A stretch of DNA of 5,252 bases, from positions 1 to 5,252 of the forward strand of contig VGSD01000237.1 in NCBI GenBank assembly GCA_016875155.1. The letters are read 5' to 3'. Positions within the stretch are counted from its first letter, which is position 1, and each line of letters starts with the position of its first letter. Both the position numbers and the translations under genes were made by a program. Shown piece after piece: positions 1 to 5,242 of this stretch. The notes beneath the pieces were generated by a model. The model saw only the letters and a program-made list of their open reading frames with translations, did no database searches and was not told the DNA's origin. The DNA is from Deltaproteobacteria bacterium. Its GTDB lineage: Bacteria > Desulfobacterota > BSN033 > UBA1163.

Positions 1-994
1 GAAGTTTTTCCAGGCATTGTCCCAAACATTGTCTGCAACCCTGGCAGTATGATCCGGGGAGGAAGGCTTCCTTCTGCAATTCTAATTTTTCCGGTTCGGT
101 GAGGGTCAGATCGTCCATAATAGATAGATCGGTCTCTATATGTTCGAAGGCGGTAAACCCGGCAATAACCGTATGAACGTTGGGATCCTGAAGCATCCAT
201 TTGAAAGAAGCAGGGATATTCTTGACGGTCGGTGGTTGCTGGTTAAGACCCCGTACCGCTTTCATTCCGATAATTCCAATACCCGTCTGAGAGGCTCTGG
301 CAATTGCCTTTCTCACTTCCTGATAATGTTTCTGTTTGAAGGTATAGGCTGTCAGAATGACATCATGGAGCTTTGAATCGGTTACAGCGTCAATGACTTC
401 TGGCTCGTTTGTATGTGTGGAGACACCGGTAAACCTGATTTTCCCATCTTTTTTTGCCTGGTCGAATGCTTTCAGGATAGGTTCATACATGACCGATTCT
501 TTTCTGGATACCCCATGTTGAAGGAGGATATCCACATAGTCAATGCCCAACCGCTTCAAACTGATATCGAGTCTCTTAAGAAATTCTTCGGTCGTTGCTC
601 CTTCTTGATAGAGCCCTGTCGCTCGATTCTGAGGGAGATTTATTTTGGTGGTAATGTAGTATGATTCTCTTGGGCGCCCTTTAATGACCTCTCCGACCGT
701 TTGCTCATTTCGGCCCTGCATATAGCCGTGAGCCGTGTCCAGGAGTAAAATCCCAGAATCCAAAGCCGTCCGGATGATATTGGGATTGTCGGTGAGCATG
801 ACGCCCATATTGATGACAGGAAGCTTCAGACCTGTTTTCCCGAGAGTTCGGTAGATCATCTTCCTTTCTTTTCCTTTGGCCTCGACAGTTCTTACGTCCT
901 GTTTGATGTCAAGTTGAGGAAGAAAAAAGAGTCCGCCAAACCCCGCCAGTGTTGACTTCATGAAATCCCTTCTGTCAATTAGCTTCTTCAGCAT
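1..994 (-). CDS. Tat-exported aldo/keto reductase with C-terminal 4Fe-4S motif (3' end cut by window edge)
   Basis: This is an NAD(P)H-dependent aldo/keto reductase of TIM-barrel type; the substrate cannot be told. Translating the minus strand from the ATG at 994-992 gives 331 residues before the window ends. Residues 7-13 read DRRDFMK, a good twin-arginine motif, followed by a short hydrophobic stretch, so export of the folded protein or membrane attachment is likely. The catalytic tetrad is visible as D86 and Y91 (LLDTAHGY), K117 (TTK) and H160 (LLQH). Near the end is C317-x2-C320-x2-C323-x3-C327, the 4Fe-4S pattern common in Tat-type members of this family; the usual proline after the last cysteine is replaced by leucine. 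Only a few to some tens of residues should be missing. AGGAG lies 2 nt before the ATG, with GGGGGAG further upstream. It lies 55 bp behind the DUF6599 gene on the same strand, probably in one operon. Confidence 0.9.
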   Translation of the reverse strand, partial: MLKKLIDRRDFMKSTLAGFGGLFFLPQLDIKQDVRTVEAKGKERKMIYRTLGKTGLKLPVINMGVMLTDNPNIIRTALDSGILLLDTAHGYMQGRNEQTVGEVIKGRPRESYYITTKINLPQNRATGLYQEGATTEEFLKRLDISLKRLGIDYVDILLQHGVSRKESVMYEPILKAFDQAKKDGKIRFTGVSTHTNEPEVIDAVTDSKLHDVILTAYTFKQKHYQEVRKAIARASQTGIGIIGMKAVRGLNQQPPTVKNIPASFKWMLQDPNVHTVIAGFTAFEHIETDLSIMDDLTLTEPEKLELQKEAFLPGSYCQGCRQCLGQCLEKL

Positions 995-1032
995 GTCTCC
1001 TGCCTTTCTCCCCCTAACATTAGACATTGTAG

Positions 1033-1055
1033 ATCACTTTAGTCACTTGTCACTT
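1033..1055. repeat. Three close copies of TCACTT across the DUF6599 stop codon
   Basis: TCACTT occurs at 1034-1039, 1043-1048 and 1050-1055 (AAGTGA on the minus strand). The last copy includes the TGA stop of the DUF6599 gene. Spacing is 9 and 7 bp, so it is an imperfect short tandem repeat in the gap between two operon genes. No hairpin of note forms here, and no function is evident. Confidence 0.35.
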
Positions 1056-1913
1056 TTTTAGTAATCTTTCCTCAAAAAGCTTGAGATACCTTAAACGAAG
1101 AGAAGCCTCATTAAGATTAAGTATGCCACAGATGTATCTCCCTCGCCACTGAAGCTCAATTTCTCCGTGGTGGGGGTCGGAGAGGATATAACGCCCCTCT
1201 GTTATCTCCTTCCTTGGACTCTTGATCGCCTGGAGATACTTTTCAATCATGTCCCTGCATTCGTCTTTGCTTCTTCCCTCGATGATAAATAATTTGAAAT
1301 TCTTGCCTTGAAGTCCGTAATCGGCAGTGAAGCCGGATTGAAAGAAAGCATAGCCCAATAAGTTTTTAGAGATGAACATCTCTGAATTCTTTTTTTTCCC
1401 CTCCACTGGAAAAGAGGATAAAATTGCAGGGAAGGATCCCTTCGGGCCTAAATTTTCTGCCACTTTTTTTGCAAAGGCAATCAGCACGTCCTGATCCTCT
1501 GGTCCGGTATTTACAGCGCTTATCTTTACGTAGTAAGGGCCTGTCAGAAAATTGAGGAATCCTTTTTCGTAATACGCCTGCACACCGATATCGAGGAACT
1601 TGGCTCCGGAAAGGCGCTCTTGGCTGTAAATTCCAAAGGCAAGAAGAGGAGTTTTTTGGCGATAAACATCAACGGTCACTGAGGCTTTCTTTTCGTTCTG
1701 GTATTCTACAACCTTCAATTCCTCAAAATCATACGTTAGATAGAGATCCGCCGCCCCGTTGATATATTCGTAAAGATTTTTTGGATTAAAAGTGTCGACC
1801 TCCCCGGACTGCTTCCATCCAGCCATTTCTGGAAATGCGAAATCCTTTGATTCTGCAACTGGAATCGATAAAAAAATAATTAACCCTAAGATTAAGGAGG
1901 TGGTTCTTATCAT
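1050..1913 (-). CDS. Exported DUF6599 family protein
   Basis: This is a 287-residue protein with a Sec-type signal peptide (hydrophobic residues 6-20, likely cleavage near A20-S22), so it should be periplasmic or surface exposed. The mature part resembles the DUF6599 family, whose function is unknown: residues 47-59 read LYEYINGAADLYL, and residues 92-100 read AFGIYSQER, both hallmark-like segments. No catalytic or metal-binding motif is obvious. The family is assigned from memory of its motifs. The ATG at 1913 is the only workable start, because a TAA stands four codons upstream in frame and the next methionine lies beyond the signal peptide. The start lies 4 bp from a MITE-like insertion, so the only Shine-Dalgarno-like bases are GGGG from the end of that element. 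The downstream partner is the Tat reductase, 55 bp away, which suggests a shared redox or cell-envelope role (inference). Confidence 0.85.
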   Translation of the reverse strand: MIRTTSLILGLIIFLSIPVAESKDFAFPEMAGWKQSGEVDTFNPKNLYEYINGAADLYLTYDFEELKVVEYQNEKKASVTVDVYRQKTPLLAFGIYSQERLSGAKFLDIGVQAYYEKGFLNFLTGPYYVKISAVNTGPEDQDVLIAFAKKVAENLGPKGSFPAILSSFPVEGKKKNSEMFISKNLLGYAFFQSGFTADYGLQGKNFKLFIIEGRSKDECRDMIEKYLQAIKSPRKEITEGRYILSDPHHGEIELQWRGRYICGILNLNEASLRLRYLKLFEERLLKK

Positions 1914-1917
1914 TTTA

Positions 1918-2038
1918 CCCCGTTAGAAAGCCCCACAGCTCTGCTGCGGGGATGGTGGTTGTTTCCTTTTCAGCGAACACGGGGTTTCATGCCCCGTGTG
2001 AGCTTTCCCGTTAGAAAGTTGAAAACTTTCTAACGGGG
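1918..2038. mobile_element. 121-bp MITE-like element with 13-bp terminal inverted repeats and TTTA target duplication
   Basis: The left end reads CCCCGTTAGAAAG (1918-1930) and the right end is its exact reverse complement (2026-2038). TTTA flanks both sides (1914-1917 and 2039-2042), as expected for a 4-bp target-site duplication. Nothing inside codes for protein. The interior holds three hairpins: 1931-1951 (CCCCACAGC/GCTGCGGGG, one mismatch), 1977-1999 (ACACGGGG/CCCCGTGT) and 2007-2037 (14-bp perfect stem, 3-nt loop). Removing the element and one TTTA restores a normal ribosome binding site for the neighbouring gene, which strongly supports real insertion. The terminal repeats suggest mobilisation in trans by a DDE transposase that is not in the window. 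The subterminal hairpins could instead point to an IS200/IS605-type non-autonomous element, but those do not normally make target duplications. Confidence 0.75.
2007..2037. repeat. Perfect 14-bp inverted repeat forming the right end of the MITE
   Basis: The arms 2007-2020 (CCCGTTAGAAAGTT) and 2024-2037 are exact reverse complements around a GAA loop. The left arm is a third copy of the terminal repeat in the same orientation as the left end, so the right end alone forms a strong hairpin or cruciform. Read on the minus strand it lies in the probable 5' untranslated region of the DUF6599 gene. It lacks a T-tract and so is not a classic terminator. Confidence 0.8.
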
Positions 2039-2103
2039 TTTACTTCCTTTCCTTTAAATGGATTCTGGAAAATGGCAGGGATGTCTCTTTCCCAATTCGC
2101 CCA

Positions 2104-2132
2104 ATTATAACCCCTTTTTGAAATAAACAAAA
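2104..2132 (-). promoter_or_regulatory. Possible promoter for the DUF6599/reductase operon
   Basis: On the minus strand a perfect TATAAT occurs at 2109-2104. The best -35 candidates (TTGTTT or TTTTGT, 15-17 bp upstream) are poor and overlap the T-rich tail of the neighbouring terminator. The operon needs a promoter on this side because the terminator at 2130-2163 closes the upstream toxin-antitoxin transcript. A start near 2097 would give a leader of about 180 nt that includes the whole MITE. Confidence 0.35.
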
Positions 2133-2163
2133 AATACCCCCATTTAACGAAGGGGGTATTTTT
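2130..2163. terminator. Bidirectional Rho-independent terminator
   Basis: A 12-bp perfect stem (AAAAATACCCCC at 2130-2141 with GGGGGTATTTTT at 2152-2163) encloses a 10-nt loop, with A/T tracts on both sides. On the minus strand it lies 30 nt after the toxin stop codon, where it should end the toxin-antitoxin transcript. Its symmetry lets it stop plus-strand transcription as well. Confidence 0.85.
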
Positions 2164-2192
2164 GTTCAATGAGGAACGATAGACCGGAAGGT

Positions 2193-2453
2193 TCAACTTC
2201 CCAATATCTCTTTATGGGTTCCAATCCCTGTAATGATGATACTGGATTCACTCCGGATATAAGTTGCTCTATAGTTTATGGACACGCTAAAGGCCCATTG
2301 ATCTGTGCCTACCAGTTTTTCATTTCTCAAACTTGGATAAGAAGGATCCTTAATGAGTTTTTCAATCTGTTCCCAGAATTTTATTCTGATCTCCTTTGGA
2401 AGGTCATTCAGCCGCTTAATCACTGTGTCTGGGAGTACAATCTTAATCGCCAA
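2193..2453 (-). CDS. RelE/ParE-family toxin of a type II toxin-antitoxin pair
   Basis: This 86-residue basic protein has the size and layout of RelE/ParE toxins: an N-terminal strand (residues 3-7), two helices (about 10-35), then a beta-sheet half with W53-A-F and NYRATY (60-65), ending in GIGTHKEI (76-83). R62 in the third strand and H80 near the C-terminus sit where RelE-type mRNA interferases carry functional residues, so ribosome-dependent mRNA cleavage is the likely activity. A gyrase poison of ParE type cannot be excluded. The start codon is TTG at 2453-2451. An in-frame TGA lies a few codons upstream and no ATG is available without losing the first strand. The gene overlaps the antitoxin gene by 11 bp, so translation is probably coupled. 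A terminator follows 30 nt after the stop. Confidence 0.82.
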   Translation of the reverse strand: MAIKIVLPDTVIKRLNDLPKEIRIKFWEQIEKLIKDPSYPSLRNEKLVGTDQWAFSVSINYRATYIRSESSIIITGIGTHKEILGS

Positions 2454-2718
2454 ATTCTTTTTTCGCCTCTTTCACCGTTTTAAAAACCTTCATCTTCCCC
2501 TTCTCAATGTCTTGTATGGATTGAGCAGTCTGTTCCTGCCATTCTTTGCTCCAGAACCAGGCCTGGTCTCTTGGAACTTCTAATACGGGTCGGATCACAA
2601 TCTCCCCCTCCCGAACATCTACTTCCACCCGCTCTCCAACCTTTAATGGAATTTTATCCCTGACATCTTCAGGAATGGTGACCTGATACTTTTCCCTCAC
2701 TTTAACGGTGGTTGGCAT
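2443..2718 (-). CDS. AbrB/MazE/SpoVT-family antitoxin
   Basis: This 91-residue protein is the DNA-binding antitoxin of the pair. Residues 5-44 form an AbrB/SpoVT swapped-hairpin domain: VKVREKYQVTIPEDVRDKIPLKVGERVEV followed by an E-I-V-I-R-P strand. The typical 'Q-V-T-I-P' and 'L-K-V-G-E-R-V' segments are both seen. Residues 49-91 are a charged, Trp-rich helical tail (W53, W55, W59) that probably wraps the toxin. The AAGGAG ribosome binding site lies 9 nt before the ATG at 2718. By family precedent it should repress its own promoter, and short GTAAT repeats sit at the predicted transcription start. It is the first gene of a two-gene operon with the RelE-like toxin. Confidence 0.88.
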   Translation of the reverse strand: MPTTVKVREKYQVTIPEDVRDKIPLKVGERVEVDVREGEIVIRPVLEVPRDQAWFWSKEWQEQTAQSIQDIEKGKMKVFKTVKEAKKEFGD

Positions 2719-2733
2719 AACTGTTCACTCCTT

Positions 2734-2758
2734 CTGTATTACTGTATTACTTTCATTA
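2734..2758 (-). promoter_or_regulatory. Candidate autoregulatory operator (GTAAT direct repeats)
   Basis: On the minus strand three GTAAT units follow each other with 9- and 8-bp periods (GTAATGAAA, GTAATACA, GTAATACA). On the plus strand the last two appear as CTGTATTA at 2734-2741 and 2742-2749. They cover the predicted start of transcription of the toxin-antitoxin operon and end just before its ribosome binding site. Binding by the AbrB-type antitoxin is inferred from position only. Confidence 0.4.
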
Positions 2759-2760
2759 CA

Positions 2761-2789
2761 ATCTTACAAAATTATCCCTTCCTTGTCAA
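2761..2789 (-). promoter_or_regulatory. Sigma70-type promoter of the AbrB/RelE operon
   Basis: On the minus strand TTGACA (2789-2784) is followed after exactly 17 bp by TAAGAT (2766-2761), giving a perfect -35 and a -10 with 4 of 6 consensus bases. Transcription would begin near 2754, about 35 nt before the antitoxin ATG. Confidence 0.75.
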
Positions 2790-2863
2790 GGTACCATTGG
2801 GTACGGGTTCTGACTTCGGGCTGTTGAGTAAGACCTTAAATTTGAACACCTGCCTAATTCTCT

Positions 2864-3294
2864 TTATTTCTTTTCAGTGGGGTAACCCGCTTTAAGCCAT
2901 TCCTCCCAGCCTCCCTTGAGGGCGTATACTTTGGTAAATCCTGACCTCATAAATATACGGGCAATTGGAACACTTGCTTCTTCATTTGGTGAAGCGCAAT
3001 AAAAAACAATGGTCTTATCTTGTCATTAGGGAGTTCGGAGGAAGGGATATGTCCCCATTTCAAACCAGGTCCCATTATTGCATCAGATGCTCGATCAGCC
3101 CCTTTAATCTTGAAATCACTAAACATATAGTCTCTTCTAAGACGCACATCTACTAAGACCAAATCAGGTTTGCCTAACATTGCCTTAAGTTCATCCTTTG
3201 TTATCATTGGAACATCGGCAGATAAGGCAAAAGTAGTGAATAAACCGATGATCAAAGAAATGAGCATTAAAATCATCAATAATTTCTTGTTCAT
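2864..3294 (-). pseudogene. Exported single-domain rhodanese, broken by a one-base frameshift
   Basis: With one base restored this reads as a protein of about 143 residues. It has a signal peptide (residues 1-26, MNKKLLMILM... to ALSA), an N-terminal rhodanese half with VDVRLRRDYMFSDF, then the active-site loop YCASPNEEAS with catalytic Cys near 100, and a normal C-terminus (GGWEEWLKAGYP, then TAA at 2866-2864). Such periplasmic rhodaneses transfer sulfane sulfur through that cysteine. The two halves are in different frames: the first runs into a wrong tail ending at 2947, and the correct tail resumes at about 3014-3018. A single missing A in AAGATAAG would explain it (AAG ATA AAG ACC ATT restores D-K-I-K-T-I-V-F-Y-C). 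As written, the 115-residue product lacks the catalytic half. The ATG at 3294 is preferred over GTG at 3303 because AAGAG lies 8 nt before it. A sequencing error is possible. Confidence 0.8.
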
Positions 3295-3337
3295 AATTAC
3301 CACTCTTTTAAATGAAAGAGATCTCGTCAGAAAAAAT

Positions 3338-3371
3338 AAAGCCTGGCCTCTTTTTTTGAGCGCCAGGCTTT
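3338..3371. terminator. Bidirectional Rho-independent terminator upstream of the rhodanese
   Basis: The stem AAAGCCTGGC (3338-3347) pairs with GCCAGGCTTT (3362-3371). It is extended by CTC/GAG with one bulged C, around a seven-T loop. Both sides carry A/T tracts, so it can work on either strand. On the minus strand it ends only 44 nt before the rhodanese ATG. It would stop any transcript coming from the promoter-like sequence at 3501-3528 unless it is regulated. No plus-strand gene precedes it within the window. Confidence 0.8.
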
Positions 3372-3500
3372 TTATTCTTGCCCACCTCTTTCTCCCCCAC
3401 CGCAGTGGTTAAACCTTCAGTCCAGAAACAGTTGTTTGTTTAAGGAATCACATTTAAGGCCCTTTCATCCGATGTATGAGATACCTGCCAATATGCTTGC

Positions 3501-3528
3501 TTCATAGCGAATTCAAAAGAATTGTCAA
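3501..3528 (-). promoter_or_regulatory. Minus-strand promoter-like sequence far upstream of the rhodanese
   Basis: On the minus strand TTGACA (3528-3523) is followed after 16 bp by TATGAA (3506-3501). Transcription would start near 3494 and give about 155 nt of RNA before the terminator at 3338-3371, then the rhodanese. The region is AT-rich, so a chance match is possible. Confidence 0.45.
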
Positions 3529-3593
3529 GATTTTTTCATTGAGATTTCCGATGTTTGTCCTCAGGGGCTTCAGCGCACGTGCACATCCATTAA

Positions 3594-3949
<356 letters not shown>

Positions 3950-3950
<1 letters not shown>

Positions 3951-4348
3951 TGAAAATCAAACTCGACGAGAATATTTCGCGCCATTTGAAGCCACATCTT
4001 CAGCAAGCAGGACATGATGTCTTCACTGTTGCGGAGGAAGGCTTGACAGGAAAGTCCGATGTTGAAGTCGGAGCTTCTGCAAAATCCGAAGGATTAATAC
4101 TTTTTACCCTTGACCTTGAATTTGCAGACCTCCGGAAATTTCCCCCTGGAACCCATCCGGGCATTGTTTTATTTCGACCTCTAAGCATGGGTCCCTTGGC
4201 TACAAACCGTTTCATTATCAATTTTGTTAAAGAAACGGATATGACTGTCCTATCAGGATGTACTGTCATCGTTGATCCTACGCGTGTCCGGATCAGACGT
4301 CCGCCTCTGGACACAGATACTCCAGAATGGGAGGAGATACCCGAATGA
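3950..4348 (+). CDS. DUF5615 family PIN-like toxin
   Basis: This 132-residue protein has the DUF5615 PIN-like layout: K-L-D-E-N at residues 4-8 (D6 and E7), A-G-H-D-V at 20-24, G-K-S-D-V-E-V at 34-40 (D37), then LFTLDLEFADL at 51-61 (D55, D60), and PGIVLFR at 70-76. These acidic residues should form a metal-binding nuclease site like that of VapC toxins, so ribonuclease activity is expected but not shown for this protein. The family motif T-R-D-x-D-F appears as T-L-D-L-E-F, with Glu in place of the second Asp, a conservative change. A C-terminal extension (about 108-132), rich in Arg, Pro and Asp, follows the core. It overlaps the DUF433 gene by 1 nt, and the pair looks intact. Confidence 0.87.
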
Positions 4349-4483
4349 TATTGTGCTGGAGGTTATTTGTGCGAATTGGTCCGGTCGAGTTAGTCCCGTT
4401 TGCTGTCAAATAGTTGATCCAATGACTTCTCGTTATATTCCTTGATCATGACGGCCTCATCCGCCGGCGGTTAAGAGCTAATC
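4349..4483. other. Spacer after the DUF5615 gene, with a possible gene scrap on the minus strand
   Basis: No credible full gene is present. On the minus strand 4449-4390 reads as 19 residues, MIKEYNEKSLDQLFDSKRD, with GAGG 6 nt before the ATG. Its composition is protein-like, but it is too short to assign. It may be the remnant of a lost small gene or chance. On the plus strand a 22-codon frame (4345-4413) overlaps the DUF5615 stop as ATGA behind GGAGGAG; its product resembles nothing I recognise. Confidence 0.2.
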
Positions 4484-4509
4484 GGGGGAAAGTCCCCTTG
4501 GATTTTTTT
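4484..4509 (+). terminator. Weak terminator after the DUF433/DUF5615 operon
   Basis: GGGGG (4484-4488) pairs with TCCCC (4493-4497) around a 4-nt loop. Five bases later comes a run of seven T (4503-4509). The stem is short and the T-run is offset, so efficiency is doubtful. Its place between the toxin gene and the lexA promoter fits. Confidence 0.45.
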
Positions 4510-4513
4510 AGCC

Positions 4514-4542
4514 TTGACAACTAAACAAATGTATAGTAGTAT
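4514..4542 (+). promoter_or_regulatory. Promoter of lexA
   Basis: A perfect TTGACA (4514-4519) is followed after 17 bp by TAGTAT (4537-4542), which matches 4 of 6 consensus -10 bases. The start would be near 4549, about 70 nt before the lexA start codon. No E. coli-type CTGT-N8-ACAG box and no Bacillus-type GAAC-N4-GTTC box is seen around it. Confidence 0.65.
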
Positions 4543-4548
4543 GAAACC

Positions 4549-4576
4549 AGTTCGGAGTTGGGAGTTAGGAGTTCGG
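4549..4576. repeat. Four tandem 7-bp repeats (AGTTnGG) in the lexA leader
   Basis: Four heptamers stand head to tail: AGTTCGG, AGTTGGG, AGTTAGG and AGTTCGG, varying only at the fifth base. They begin at the predicted transcription start and end about 40 nt before the lexA start codon. They resemble the short tandem heptamer repeats known from cyanobacteria and other bacteria. Variation in copy number or protein binding could affect lexA expression (inference). Confidence 0.85.
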
Positions 4577-4618
4577 AGCGAAACCCTAAAAACAAAACCT
4601 GAACCAAAAGAGGGAATG

Positions 4619-5242
4619 ATGGAACTGACGGAGCGGCAGAGAGAGATTTTCGAGTTCATCCAGGGGTTTATCAGGGAGAAGGGCTATCCTCCTTCGATAA
4701 GAGAGATCGGCGAGCATTTCCATATTTACCCAAGGGCTGTCTTCGACCACCTCAAGGCGCTGGAGAGAAAGGGCTATCTGAAACGGCAAAGCACAATGTC
4801 CAGAGGTATTGAGATACGCGTCTTTGAGGAAGATAGACTCCGGAAGGGGGGCAGACCGCTGATCCGGGACATTCCTGTTTTAGGCAGGGTAGCCGCAGGG
4901 AAACCTACCTTAGCCGTCGAGAATGTGGAGGGATCAATTCCACTTCCAACGGAATGGGCGAAGGGAAAGGAAACCTTTCTCCTGAAAGTGAAGGGCGACA
5001 GCATGTCCCCTTATATCCTTCCGGGCGATTATGTGATCGTTCGGTCACAACCTTCGGCTGAGAACGGAGATGTGGTGGTGACCCTGTTGGGTGAGGAGGC
5101 GACGGTGAAGCGGTTTTTCAAAAAGAGGGGAAAGATCGAACTGAAGCCGGACAACGAACACTGGGAGACGATCCGGATCGAAGAGAGATCAGGAGAGGTT
5201 CAGATTATCGGCAAGGTGATTGGGGTGTTTCGGAAGGTTTGA
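4619..5242 (+). CDS. lexA: LexA SOS-response repressor (S24 self-cleaving)
   Basis: LexA represses DNA-damage genes and cleaves itself when RecA filaments form. The 207-residue protein is close to the usual length. Residues 1-66 form the winged helix-turn-helix: MELTERQREIFEFI, PPSIREIGEHF, then the recognition helix and HLKALERKGYLKR. The cleavage site is A93-G94 (RVAAGKP); the catalytic serine is S128 in GDSMSPYILPGD and the lysine is K164 in TVKRF, so autocleavage should be intact. The ATG at 4619 is preferred over the adjacent ATG at 4616 because AGAGGG then has workable spacing; a longer frame from 4514 would start inside the promoter. Against E. coli LexA the turn region (FHIYPRAVFDHL, 34-45) is one residue shorter and differs at the base-contacting positions, so its operator is probably not the E. 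coli type. It has its own promoter and is apparently monocistronic. Confidence 0.95.
   Translation: MELTERQREIFEFIQGFIREKGYPPSIREIGEHFHIYPRAVFDHLKALERKGYLKRQSTMSRGIEIRVFEEDRLRKGGRPLIRDIPVLGRVAAGKPTLAVENVEGSIPLPTEWAKGKETFLLKVKGDSMSPYILPGDYVIVRSQPSAENGDVVVTLLGEEATVKRFFKKRGKIELKPDNEHWETIRIEERSGEVQIIGKVIGVFRKV

Noticed and set aside
140..664. Plus-strand reading frames opposite the aldo/keto reductase
   Set aside because: They are antisense to a clearly conserved enzyme with all catalytic residues in place.
1918..2040. CRISPR repeat array
   Set aside because: The CCCGTTAGAAAG copies are at irregular spacing and in both orientations; they are terminal inverted repeats, not regularly spaced direct repeats.
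2011..2196. 61-codon minus-strand reading frame across the MITE end and the terminator
   Set aside because: It spans a terminator hairpin and the inverted repeat, has no homology I recognise and no good ribosome binding site.
3332..3494. Known riboswitch class upstream of the rhodanese
   Set aside because: I compared it by eye with cobalamin, c-di-GMP, fluoride, preQ1 and SAM-type cores and saw no matching conserved core; only the promoter/terminator layout remains.
3441..3506. 21-codon minus-strand frame (MKQAYWQV...) upstream of the rhodanese
   Set aside because: Its ATG lies inside the predicted -10 box and it has no ribosome binding site.
4345..4413. 22-codon frame overlapping the DUF5615 stop as ATGA, behind GGAGGAG
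   Set aside because: The start context is good, but the peptide is very short, resembles no known family, and ends without any supporting signal.
4514..4618. N-terminal extension of LexA by 35 residues from TTG at 4514
   Set aside because: The TTG is part of the TTGACA promoter box, the extension covers the heptamer repeats, and MELTERQREI at 4619 is the normal LexA N-terminus.
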